This document shows positions 13,503-24,575 of a stretch of 64,000 nucleotides of DNA, one piece after another. The stretch comes from Capitella teleta (lineage: Eukaryota; Annelida; Polychaeta; Capitellidae): assembly GCA_000328365.1 (NCBI GenBank), contig KB310169.1, positions 34,733 through 98,732 of the forward strand, given 5' to 3'. Below the pieces are notes generated by a model that had not been told where the DNA came from, ran no database searches, and was given only the letters and a program-made list of their open reading frames with translations. The first letter of the stretch is position 1. Each line of letters opens with the position of its first letter. Position numbers and translations under genes: made by a program.

Positions 13503-14485
13503 TTATCTGTCCAGTGCTTTCATGGCTGTAATGCAGACGTTTTGCATCACTCCGTTCCAGGCATTCTGACCTCTGGCGCGGTTCTTGCATCTTCTGTAAA
13601 ATCTCTTTTTTAGTGGACTTGCATCTGATATCAAGACAAAAACAATAATATTGCACGAACTATCATACAATGGAGACACAAACTGTCAATCTCGATGCGT
13701 TCTGTTAGAAGAATGAAGCATTCAGTTCGTGCTTGGGCTTCACTCTTCCCTCTTCTCCTGATTCGTGAGACACAGGCGTTGTAACTTCTTTGAAGAATGC
13801 TCGGTAAATCTATTGTGAACTCAAATGAATGAACTAATACATAAAATATAACACTCACCATCAATTGCCGAATCTTAAAGGAGAGGTTAACAAAAAAAAA
13901 TGATCATAGACAATACAATACATATGATTCTAACTTACATCCAAGTACACCTGTTTCTCTTGATGGGTTTGCACAGACAAGGATGGAGATATCACTTGGT
14001 AAATTATGCCCGCATGAAACTCCTGAAAATTGATGTAATTATAAAACACAATTTTATCAGCTTGCCTTACCTGGACTCCGGGTCACCCCGACCGGTCTAA
14101 CAGTTATGTGTCCACGGAAAAGCAGCTGTTCCAAGTCTTGCGGCATTTCCTCGTACTTGCGAGTAGTCGGGTTGCACCTCAATCCTGACAAATCTCCGGG
14201 ACCTCCACAGGGTACACCTAACACCCAAAATAAACAAGCATTGATGACATGTATTCCCCAGCAATGCACCTGTGCCACTCCTTGTGGGTAATACGGTTCC
14301 AGTCCTACCCAGCAGGGCAGCCAGATCACTCGGCATTGTGCCCCAGTAAGGATCGACTGTTGTGCGGGCTGGAAATGATTTATGAATTAAATTCCCACTC
14401 AGTAACAGAGGTACGCACCTTCAGTCATATCACGAAGTAGGAAACAGCCAAACATTGCCAGAATTGCAGCGCTTAACCTCGCCAT
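13503..14485 (-). CDS. Predicted secreted cysteine-containing protein, seven exons with tiny phase-1 introns
   Basis: I do not recognise the family. Exons (minus strand, 5' to 3'): 14485-14419, 14368-14270, 14217-14071, 14022-13939, 13873-13859 (a 15-nt microexon), 13809-13669, 13624-13503. They join into 675 nt, 224 residues plus TAA. All six introns have GT-AG ends, interrupt codons in phase 1 and are 50, 52, 48, 65, 49 and 44 nt long. The ATG has A at -3 and G at +4. Residues 4-17 are a hydrophobic signal-peptide core, with likely cleavage after Ala23. Exons 3 and 4 both open with G-V-x-C-G and hold Cys pairs C59/C70 and C108/C121. Exons 6-7 encode a basic, probably helical tail with five Cys and di- or tribasic sites (RRR, KKR, RR) that could be convertase cuts. 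A TATA box lies 48 nt upstream and AATAAA 41 nt downstream. The microexon and the exon 6 donor are the least certain parts; read unspliced, the frame closes early. Confidence 0.62.
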
Positions 14486-14532
14486 TATTGTTTCTTCCAA
14501 TTGGCTCTGAGCATAGCTTTGCAGCAAGACGA

Positions 14533-14540
14533 CTTATATA
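14533..14540 (-). promoter_or_regulatory. TATA box of the seven-exon secreted gene
   Basis: TATATAAG on the minus strand, 48 nt upstream of the start codon at 14485. This would place transcription start near 14505-14510 and give a leader of only about 20-25 nt. Its position relative to the signal-peptide exon supports that exon being a true first exon. Confidence 0.5.
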
Positions 14541-14740
14541 CGCAATGGATGTTGTGTTCAATGTCGAATTATAACTTAAAGATTAATCATCCAATCTAAG
14601 TTTTGTTTGATATTCCAAAAATGAAATTAAGAACAGATTACAAATACATTAGCTAATTTCTTATGAATGGATTCCTGTTAAAATGGTATCGACGTTCAAT
14701 GAACTCCCTCACTCTCCACATCTCATTAGTAATTACACAC

Positions 14741-14852
14741 GTACGCGTACTGAATACGTGTACTCTATACGCGTATTTTGAATGAAATCAGAGAACGCGT
14801 ACTGTGAAAATCATAAAATGCGTACTATGATGATACTCAGACTCAGTACGCT
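14741..14852. promoter_or_regulatory. Cluster of GTACGCGTAC-like palindromic motifs
   Basis: Five occurrences of a GCGTAC/GTACGC core at about 25-bp spacing: GTACGCGTAC (14741-14750), ATACGCGTAT (14767-14776), AACGCGTACT (from 14794), GCGTACT (from 14820) and AGTACGC (14846-14852). The first two are perfect palindromes. The cluster begins about 200 bp upstream of the TATA box of the minus-strand secreted gene, so it may be a cis-regulatory array. It could also be a decayed short tandem repeat. Confidence 0.4.
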
Positions 14853-15479
14853 TGCCGAGAATCATAACGCATCGTGATCCAACGAGTATAATTATGTCGC
14901 CATCAGCTTTTTAAGCCCATGAAATAATCCTCTCAGCCAATCAGGAAAGAGCTTATTTCAGAGGAATTCAGTGTCAGCAATAAATTGTTCTAATACTCAG
15001 GATGGATGCAAATGAGCGTCAGATATAAGTGTACACTGTACACCTGACACGGTTTAACGTGTATAAAATAATTATATAATTAAAGCATAATTTCTTTAAA
15101 AAAGTATCAAGGTGCTCCATTCCTTGCCTGTCGTTTCGTCAATGTTATGTGTGCGTGACTGTGATTGGCTGACACGTTAAGTTATGGCATGCATACATGA
15201 TGTGTTGAATTTGGAGTACCCGTTAATTACAATATTTACAATTTTGCAGATAATTTCAGAGTATTCGATCTTTTCAAACATTATCAACATTTGTTGTGTA
15301 CTAATAACGTTTTTGATCGTATTTAACAAAAGTCGAATAACTCTGCAATTATACATGATATTGATTTGATTGATTGTCACAGCATACTCATGCATGTTGG
15401 TTGCGTCTTTATACATTGCAAATTTTTTAGCTCTCGCCCCTTGGGGTAAAAATATATGGCCGCGTTAACACCATTTTTC

Positions 15480-15512
<33 letters not shown>

Positions 15513-15695
15513 CCAGGTTTAGGGAAACACATGTTAATTAAGTGAAGACTGGCGCTCGAGCCTGGCCGTCTACAATTAAGAAAATTCGCTCGCTGGACGA
15601 AAGACGGCGGGATGATATAGAGATACAAGATGTGGTGAGAGGCACCAGCTTCATGTACCATTTAGACTTGAAAGTGACATTGAAAGTCACAATTG

Positions 15696-15712
15696 AGGTC
15701 ACATTGAGGTCA
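15696..15712 (+). promoter_or_regulatory. Perfect DR5 direct repeat of AGGTCA
   Basis: AGGTCA-CATTG-AGGTCA, the arrangement bound by RAR/RXR nuclear receptors. It sits at the end of a short run of 12-bp units (ACATTGAAAGTC-like, from about 15666), about 1.15 kb upstream of the TATA box at 14.5 kb. The tandem repeat alone could have made the DR5 by drift. Confidence 0.3.
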
Positions 15713-16101
15713 ACCACTCACAATGTTATCATCGTCTTCTACCTGATCTGACTTTATATTATTTAAACCATTCATTATTTGTGTTCAAAATCTGGCGGAC
15801 ATTGATCGTAAGAACCTCTTAACATTTGAATTTGCTTTTTATTCCTAATCAACCATTCAATCAAAACGTCTCATTCACATAAAACGTTTGCTATTGACTG
15901 AACGCGAATGGCGTCATGGTAAAATACGGATTGTAACTAAAATGCGGAGCCATACGAAGTACAGATTTCGCGCGAAATTAAGTACTGAGAGCATTCCAGT
16001 ACATCATTGATTGATGTGTGTTGTTGTTTGCGTGTTTCATGATTCATTTGTTAGGATCCTTGTCGTTAGATTTCAGAGTGACAGAACCGTCGACACTTCA
16101 A

Positions 16102-16354
16102 GTGAGTGAGTGATTGGGGTTTTACGGCTCCACCCAACCCCTTCGGCCAGAACAGAAGGCCCGGGACCGGGGTTTCCCCCTACTCTTATCAAGGGTTCTT
16201 TATCCGGCATACCACCATAGACAGTAGTACACAGCGCCCGGCCTTGTTACGCAGTTGGGCAGCACTGCAGAGTCACCGAAGAATTACAATTGTAATGTAA
16301 TGCCCACGGTCGGCATAGGATTGTAGTCTGCGGTTTAACCCACTGCGCTATCCG
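16102..16354 (-). mobile_element. tRNA-derived SINE, full length, with 13-bp target-site duplication
   Basis: On the minus strand the element opens with a tRNA-like head (A-box-like GATAGCGCAGTGGGTTAAA), passes through a conserved body (CCGGATAAAGAACCCTTG, TTCTGTTCTGGCC) and ends GGAGCCGTAAAACCCCAATC with a short CACT-repeat tail. It is flanked by perfect GTCGACACTTCAA copies at 16089-16101 and 16355-16367. SINEs are non-coding and move with a partner LINE's enzymes. Confidence 0.85.
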
Positions 16355-16543
16355 GTCGACACTTCAATGTTCAATGTTTAAGAACATATCATGGCATCGA
16401 CATCGACTTCATCCTCATCAAGCTCTAACCTTGTGGTTTATTTTTTTATTTTTTTATTTTTATTTTTTTTGTCTTGCAAAACTTCTCGTGTAGTTGTTGG
16501 TAAATACAACATACAAGTTCGACATCGCGCCACAGATTCAAAC

Positions 16544-16577
<34 letters not shown>

Positions 16578-16580
<3 letters not shown>

Positions 16581-19500
16581 CATAATTATAAGTAGGCCTA
16601 AGAATCTGGAGGGCTTAAACACGGATATCTGTTGGATATTATGTGCTTATTTATCATGATATTAGGCGTGTGAGGAGACTCGAAGGCATGTGTAGAGACT
16701 CAAGACTCCACTGGTCTCCGGAGCTACTGAAAAGAAGCACCGGCACACACCAATGAAAACTCACCCCTATTTTGGTACATTCATTTTACTCGATTTTACA
16801 TGACGTCACTCGGAATTTCCAAGATTGCGCACAAGGCGAGACGAGTGAAAATGAATTCACAGTATTATCTGAATACGACTAGTCAAACCTTATGTCATTG
16901 AAATTAACTTTATCTAAATCATAGCTAAAATACTCATGAATCTATACTTAGGTGCAAAAGAAACGCAACGATCTATAATTAATTGGCTTAATAATTAGTT
17001 AATCAAAGTTTGGGTCTTCAATAATATTTTACACAGTGCACATATCTATTCTCTTCATTTTCCAACGGTTCGCGATCAGAAATTGATTTTCTTTCGCAGC
17101 CAATCCCTGAATCCTGGTAAATATTATTTCGAGAACTTCAATGACAAGATGTCTTTGATAGACCATGAGATTGACTGGAACGATACTCTAATGAGTGCTT
17201 TACTCATAAGCAATCAGAGTTTTGTAAAATTTGCACTCTGAGAAGGCAGACGGGTTCCTGAAAGGTAGTACCCAAAAGCCTTCTGGAGCGTGGAGTTCGA
17301 CCCAAGAATCACAAACCGCCAAATCGGATACAGTGTATCAACCACACAACAAATGCGTTATCGAGCCGAAAATAACTGGTCTACCGTGGATTGACCCCGT
17401 TCTGGATGCCTGAAAGTGAGAGCAAACCGAGACGAGTGGCAAATCCAACGAGCTCCAGGTTAGGACTGGTTCAAGACAGCCATAATCCACGCTGTTTGTG
17501 TCTCTTTGGTACAATGGGAATTAGGTCAGGAATTATTATAGAATAGTTTTGTAGTTTGTGATGATATGGAGAATATTTTGCATACTTTATATCGGCCATG
17601 ATAGTGCTGATAGGGTTTTCGTGTTTACAGTGTGGATAACGCATGGCATGGGACGAGAATTGCATTACTTTGATCACCATGGTGAATTATGTAACCTGAC
17701 TATTTATTGACACATCAGCTTGACTACGTCAAGATTATGAGGAAGTACACATCAGACAGTAAACATCCTGCTCTCCTGTATATTGATTCTCATGAGCCTT
17801 ATCGGGTAACATCAGCGATGTATTAAATGATATTGATCGCGTATTATGGGTTACACCATTTGTTATCATTAATGTCATTTCGTTCGCTCTGTCCATGCCG
17901 TTCACCTCCGTCGTGTTTTGGCATCAGATAGCGAGGCAGTTTTTTCTTAGGTATCGCTTCCGTGAATCCCTACAATGCGGTAACTTGGTACGCTCATTTG
18001 TCAAACTATACGTGATTGTCTGGGTTGCGTACGTGAGGCAGGGCATGTGTTATAACTGTGTAACATAATTATATATTTTTACTTGTATATAGTGATATGT
18101 GTGATTCGTTGAGCTAAAGGTTCAGTTGTTCTTGTTAAATGTCACTGTTGATACTAGTCCAATGGAGAAAAAAATTCCTCAGTATTTTTTTACGTAATTG
18201 TATTTTTCTTTTTCTTTTTTTTCTACATTTTTTATACCCCACCCCCTCCCTTTCCAAGGGGAGAAACTTTTTAATTAGCGACACAAGGTTGGGGTTAGGG
18301 TCATCTTAGTTTAACCCATTGTATAACCCTATCCATATAGTACAGACTTCATATACTCACATCAAGAAGTAGTTTTCGCAGTTTTCGCAAACCAAACAAA
18401 TGAGTTCATCGTTGAGTTCGACAATGGTTTTTATTCAGTTGTCACACTCACAAATTAGCGCTTGAAGACAATATACTGAATTTTTATTGAGCCAAATATA
18501 CGACATGGATCAGGTGCTGAAGTCGCAGGCTAAAAACATGATATTGTATGGTATCATTATCACATTAGTTGATATTAATTAACTGTTCCATTCATGACCA
18601 ATATAGGGTACAAGCCAATATAGGACAGACGGAAATTATGATGTAGACACAATTATTCCGTGACTTTCCAGAATCGGGATTATGTTATGCAACTAAAAAC
18701 TAGAAATCATCGACTGCGGCTCGTATTATGTAATAGACCAGAGGGTTTGGGTGTAAGTTTAAGCAATACAAGCATGCACCCAAATTATCTGAGTAATATA
18801 GGTCATTGTGACGATCTTAGTGGTCCTTGGGGTCTTTGCTGGGGGTCAAAGAGTGCGGTAGGGTTTAAATTTTATCAGGATCATAAAACCAACTTTCCCG
18901 ATGCTTCTAAATAAATGCTCGTGCAATTGAATTAGCCCGGTTAAACTGTGTAATTTGTGATAGTGTAACCCAGTATTACTCACACGATACTAATACTTTT
19001 AGCATCTGTGTCTTCGACCAATCAGACGTGTCAATCGCTTGTGCATTTGAGTCACAAAGAACAGTACAGAGTGATTCAAAATTACGAGGGTTGTTCGAAA
19101 TATTCTCGGTCTAACATAGAACGCACTATACTAGAGATATGAAATTTGGAAGTTAGCAAGAACAATTATTTACAAGATCACACGGAGCTTTGTTATTTCC
19201 TGAGATAATTGGTTTTTGGTTGAGCGCACTTCTATCGATATCACTGTCAAAGGCTCATTTTTGGGTGCCAAACATTTGATTTGTGGGCCTCTCATAACAC
19301 TTTTTCTCAACAATTGATTGCTGATATTATTTAAGCACACTGCTTGTCTAATTGGCTAATGGAATTCTGTACACACACAAAAAGTTAATACGGAAATTGT
19401 GCAAAGGAGGTGCATTAAAAATACCCGCTCATTTTTCATCATTCGATCAAATGGCCACGCAGCCATTAAAAATATGTAATTTGCCACATAATGTGTTAAA

Positions 19501-22500
19501 TATTTGTATAATGTGGAAAAGGTATATATCTGTTGCTGCTTTAAAATTTGCTTTATCGATAATTTAGTTTGTCATATTCCAAACTGATTTGTCACTTCAA
19601 AACTAATTGACGTACATATCATCAAAGTTCTAAAAGTTTAGGACATGATATAATAAAGCAAGGAAGTGTTATATGCTGCAATGGGTCTTCTCATTTTAAT
19701 GATGCTATAATTATCTCCTCTGCATGGCCATGAAAGTCTTCAATGCACATCTCGATAAATATTGTTTCATGGGATCCTTCTCTAATTAACAAATATGACC
19801 CATGCATACAAATATCCATTGATTCCATACATGTATTAATCAAATGCTATAGTAAAAACAATGCTGTACAATTCTATTGTATACCGTTTAAAGGGATCCG
19901 GACTCATTCGGTTTATTTCGGCTCAGAGCAGCAGAGGCTGCAAACAAACAGGCGTGCTCAATAAAACTATCACCAACTACATCTTCAAATCTAAACCTTT
20001 CTGTTATTAAATTAAAATTAAAACTATGTTGCTTATATATGTCGTAATTTAGCTCTTTGTGTTACAAAGGAAATGTAGAGAATAAAATATGTGTAATTTA
20101 CTAACTTATGATACCAACAAAACATTTGCAAATACCTTCATAAGAAACATGATGAGGGCATACATGTATCAGGAAATCGCCAATAATTCTCTCAACGAAG
20201 ATGCTTTGTTATTAGTGTTATTCTTGGTGTTCATTCGTTATCAATATTATGAATAATTTATGACATCCAGCTACAAACATATTTATATCTATTTGGTTAT
20301 TTAGGCGATAGAAAGTAAGATAAACATCGCTCATCGAGTGAGTTGAATGCACTTGATTGTGAAGAATATGAAAGAAAGTTACGTTACGTAATGATCAAAT
20401 TATTTGAAGAAAACAATTTAAATAAAAGCATTGATTGTGTAAAAAAGGGGATACTGCAACTATAAAAGGTAATTATTTAAGGTTACATAGCGCGGTTTTA
20501 GAGAAAAGAGCCTTCTAGTAGCACGTTATGCAAAAGGTTGAAAAATCTCCATTACTTATAAACATACTTTTGAATCACCTTGTATCATCTGGCTACAGAT
20601 GTTTCATCACTTGTGTGGAACATTTTCCTCACATAAATTGTTTGGGTATCTTGATGTATACACCCCTTTATCTCGTAATAAGAAAATATCACCGGTTACG
20701 ATGAAAGGTGTCAGGCAGATTGGAGAGACATGCAATTATGTTGAAGTTTTACTTCTAGTAACATGTTGCACACGCCTGTACACATCGGTGCAAAAACTTC
20801 AGCAATGATTTACAGTGTACGTATTAGACAACACTAAAATTAATAAGTTTCCATTGAATTCACTTCCAGACAGAACGCATAGATTATTCATTAAGCCGAA
20901 GCAACGCTCATGTAATTAGCCAATAACTGTTGCCAGATGCTTAAGAATTACTTGAGTGAGAGCTATCATATTTAAAATTAGAGCAACAGCCAGATTAAGT
21001 CTGGGGGTATATTGCAATTCACGGCAAGGACCTGAAACCGATCAGATCGCAAAATACAAGCTGTAAAAGCTCATTAAACGATAGAAGAATAAACAACACA
21101 CGGAGATCTGAGATTGCAGATTTGTGCCAAATGCAGCAGGAAAGTTAATGGAAGCCAGCTTGGTTCCCTCATTGATGAGTATAGGAACAAGTAGCTACAT
21201 TCTGTAGTCATAATCTGTGGGGATGATAGCTACGTTTTCGATATATTAAGTATCGCGCGCTACATAAATATGGACAAATATCGAAAGCCTACACCTTAAT
21301 TAGTGTGTTAGCGAAAACCCGAGCAAAGTACGCATAACTGGTGACTGATTACAATTATTTCAATTTTTGAAGCGACTGCGAAGCGATTTCGAGTTCTGAA
21401 AACAATAGTGGTTATCAGCAAAACACATCCAAGAAATTGATTCTTCCATACTGAAGCATGGGATGATCATAATGTAACTGATAACGTTATGATCATTATG
21501 GCGCGAAATCCGAGAATGACAATGCGTGAATCATGCAGGACTTAGTAATCGACAAAAGTATATAATTGTCCGGAATACTTTGTGGTTTTCAAGTCTGGAT
21601 TTAGGTACATAAATATCCATTGCCACCATTTCATAAGGATTAAAATGTTATGTTGGATATATCCATTTTCTGAGTGCATTTCTATCGAAACGGTTGCGGG
21701 ATCATATCGTTTCAAGACTAATTACCAATATAGAGTCTTGGAACGAGACTGAAAAACAGGTAGCGCTTGATCACCACAAGAAACCTGAGGTGCACTTACT
21801 GAGCAATATGGTCACTACAGGCATACACCAACCTCCGCTGACCCCAGCCCCCATGAGGTTCGCATGCAATCCATTAGTACAAATTCACACTTGTTCAATT
21901 TGAACACGTGTTTCACTGACCTTGCTTTCAACAACATTTAAGGCATTTCTCACTGGAAGCGTTGACATTCAAGGCGACTTTGACCTTTCTGTAATCTCAT
22001 ATTGGCACATAATTCATGTCAATGATGAGTGGCATGGTGCGTTCAAAGAACCCTGGATTCTAAATTGCACACACATTGTCTTTCTAATCCAATTAAAAAA
22101 TAATCCAATTAGTTTTATACCATAGCCTTTTGACATAATCAGAAGAAAAAAATACAACGAAGAAATATTCGGAAAAAAAATCCGCTGAGTGAGATATGTC
22201 TCGAATATCCAATATGCCAATAAAATTATACTATAGATACACGATGAAATAGAATTAATATGTAAGGCTGGATTCCATTTAATTTACCAAATAAATGGAA
22301 ACAAGAGTGTCTATATTTATTTAATTAAATGAGGCAAGACTAAACCGATCACTCCTGTGACGCCATTTGTGGATGATACTGATTGCCTCTCATATATTAA
22401 TGCGATTCCTCACGGTGATGAGCATGTTTCTGAAAGAGATAAGAACTTAATCTTAATACATGCTTCGATATTCTTCATACCTCGTGGCTTGGCAGTGAAG

Positions 22501-22645
22501 AGGATCAACCGCAGGCAGCCCCAATGATACTGTTTCTCTCAACCACTCGCCCCATTTCTTGCAGTTTCTTAGTTGCCTTCGGCATTTTGATCTGTAAAAA
22601 TTATCTCAATTATTATGAGATGTCCAAAGGTTAGCAATCAGGGAA
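16578..22645. other. Non-coding interval
   Basis: Mostly AT-rich with no recognisable gene. A possible short exon with acceptor and GTAAGT donor lies at 18672-18752 (27 codons, phase 0), and a start-less 79-codon frame ends at 17239. Both are within chance expectation. The possible mariner end at 19080 is the only element. Confidence 0.45.
19080..19125 (+). mobile_element. Possible mariner-like terminal repeat remnant
   Basis: TTACGAGGGTTGTTCGAAAT resembles the TACGAGG(G)TTGTTC...-type ends of some mariner-like elements. I find no matching inverted end and no transposase remains downstream, so this could be a lone relic or a coincidence. Confidence 0.25.
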
Positions 22646-22981
22646 GACTAGATGCCCAGAGGCTATCAATGGTGACTAGATGCCCAGAGGCAATAAATGA
22701 TGACTAGATACCCAGGGGCAATCAAGGATGATTAGATGTCCCGAAGCAATCAATGATGACTAGATGTCTGGAGACAATCAAGGATGACTAGATGCCCCGA
22801 GAAAATCGAGAATGACTAGATGTCCAGAGGAAATACAGGATGACTAGATGTCCAGAGGAAATACAGGATGACTAGATGTCCAGAGGCAATCAAGTATGAC
22901 TAGAAGCCTCGAGGCAATCAAGGATGACTAGATGCCCAGAGGCAATCAAGGATGACTAGATGCCCAGAGGCAATCAAGGAC
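22646..22981. repeat. 28-bp minisatellite, 12 units
   Basis: Twelve head-to-tail units of GACTAGATGCCCAGAGGCAA-TCAAGGAT with point differences between units; no indels are seen. The two units at 22814-22869 are identical to each other, as are most of the last two, indicating recent unit duplication. The period is not a multiple of three and units carry stops, so it is non-coding. Confidence 0.95.
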
Positions 22982-23214
22982 TGGTTGACTAAGCTGAAGA
23001 ATGGACGTCAAACTCCACTCCTGCATCCTGTGATCAAGCATTTAATAAAGGTTTCACATTACGATTTTAGCATTTGTTATTTATAAAATTAGAGTCATTA
23101 TTCATTCATTCCTTCATTAAGAAGCGTTTAATACACATCCATTTCCATAATTATATTGCAACAAAAATTTTATTCTTCAATTTCATGACACATAAGAGTG
23201 ATATAACTCCTTAA

Positions 23215-23276
23215 GCGCTGACAGTAATTTTGAGGATCGAGGACGTGGCTGGCATTCGTTATTCAACGAGCACTTA
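23215..23276 (+). repeat. Degenerate dispersed repeat, copy 1
   Basis: Shares GCGCTGACAGTAATT and GTTATTCAACGAGCACTTA with 44621-44681 in inverted orientation, at almost the same spacing (28 versus 27 nt). This suggests two remnants of one dispersed element. Confidence 0.6.
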
Positions 23277-23478
23277 TGACTAATTGACTAATACCTTTGC
23301 ACTCGCATTTTCAATGTAATTAGAAATGCAGTTACTGTACGTCTAAAATTATCAAATAAACAGCATATTGGGTTACCAATTCAGGGGTAAGTGAGATGCA
23401 AATGGGGTATAATCAGATTACTGCACTTGGCGCTGTTCAAGCCAAAATATCAATCTCATGACCTTGTATGGCGCATGA

Positions 23479-23605
23479 CTGAGTTTTACGGCTCCAACCA
23501 AACCATTCGGTGATACGGGCGCCAGAACAGAAGCCTGCGACAGGGTTTTTTCCTAAACTCACCGATAAATAAAAAGTATTTTGTATCCAGCATACGATAA
23601 ATCAA
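23479..23605 (-). mobile_element. SINE 3' fragment
   Basis: Contains TGAGTTTTACGGCTCCAACC, GCGCCAGAACAGAAG and a diverged ATCCAGCATACGA block. The head is absent and the body is decayed, so it is an older copy than those at 16.1 and 31.1 kb. Confidence 0.65.
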
Positions 23606-24145
23606 CCGATGCTCGTATTTTGCATCCAGCAAGTCAGTGCATTTAAGGTATTGAATTCATGTCATGTGACTGATGCAAATTTCATCACTGGCTTATTGTG
23701 TCGGAGGTTCATGAAACAACTGTGGTCCAAAGAGGTGTATTGAACCTAAGAACACAAGACTGGAAACTGATTTCTAAGCGCCTATCCATGCATGCATGCA
23801 TGCATGGTCAGCGGCAAGCCCCTCAAGGTGAGCATGCAATATACACATTACACTCAGCCACTTCATTCTGTCAGCACAAATTACGGGTAAAATTTAAATT
23901 TGAACATGATATACCGGATAATCAAACTAAGTGCAATTTATGTAGGCCTACTCGTATTAGTCTTTTGATACTGCGCATCATGAGTATTTAATTATTTCGT
24001 GCAGACGTCTCACGGGTGTCAACAGATTGCGTAAAAATCACTGGCTGACATTTGCACAGGCACAAAGTTGCCCTTCGAAATGTTCAAAACAAAAACCCAT
24101 GGCAGGTGTGCTTTATACGTGTATGAATATAAAAAATATTATTGA

Positions 24146-24430
24146 GGGCCACGGAGTAGCTCAGTTGGTTAAACTGCATTCCTATATCGTGGTCCTGGAT
24201 TCGACGCCCGTTTAGACCAAGGACGTTAGGATTGTAATTCGTATAATGATACTGCAGTGCAATCCAGCTGCACAATAAGGCCGGGCGTTTGTATTAATGT
24301 CTTTAGTGATATGCAGGATAAAGAATCCTTCGGAGTTATCGTTAAGAGTAGGAGAAAACCCCAGTCCCAGGCTTCTGTTCTGGCGCCCGTATCACCGAAT
24401 GGCTTGCTTTGAGCCGTAAAACCCAATTAC
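24146..24430 (+). mobile_element. tRNA-derived SINE, plus orientation
   Basis: The head reads GGGCCACGGAGTAGCTCAG, with an A box (TAGCTCAGTTGG) and a B-box-like GGATTCGACGCC. The body holds CAGGATAAAGAATCC and TTCTGTTCTGGCGCCCG and ends GAGCCGTAAAACCCAATTA. It has the layout of the other copies, but I see no convincing target-site duplication. The head is too diverged and fused to the body to be a tRNA gene. Confidence 0.82.
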
Positions 24431-24516
24431 GGTATGCCTCATCCTATATAATTGTAATATCTTCGGGTGTTTCTCGCGTCTCCATTGATAGAACAAATGC
24501 ATTAACATTGAATAAT

Positions 24517-24575
24517 AAAATTATATACAATATTTGTTGATTAATTATTAATCAACAAATATTGTATATAATTTT
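24517..24575. repeat. Perfect 59-nt palindrome (29-bp arms, 1-nt centre)
   Basis: The left arm, AAAATTATATACAATATTTG-TTGATTAAT, is repeated exactly as its reverse complement after a single T. The AT-rich sequence could extrude as a cruciform or fold as a hairpin in RNA. It lies about 90 bp downstream of a SINE. Confidence 0.95.

Noticed and set aside
14057-14336. Two long overlapping minus-strand frames (79 and 90 codons)
   Set aside because: Each is an exon of the seven-exon gene read on into an intron or out of frame; the spliced model explains both.
16391-16579. 62-codon frame rich in Ser and Phe
   Set aside because: It is produced by T-rich low-complexity sequence and the adjoining poly-T tract.
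22646-22981. Regular short repeats that might suggest a CRISPR array
   Set aside because: The units are contiguous 28-bp copies with no variable spacers, in a eukaryotic context; this is a minisatellite.
24146-24215. tRNA-like sequence with A and B boxes
   Set aside because: It lacks a consistent cloverleaf and is continuous with the SINE body shared by other copies, so it is a SINE head and not a tRNA gene.
24027-24426. Frames on both strands over the SINE at 24.1 kb
   Set aside because: They translate the non-coding SINE.
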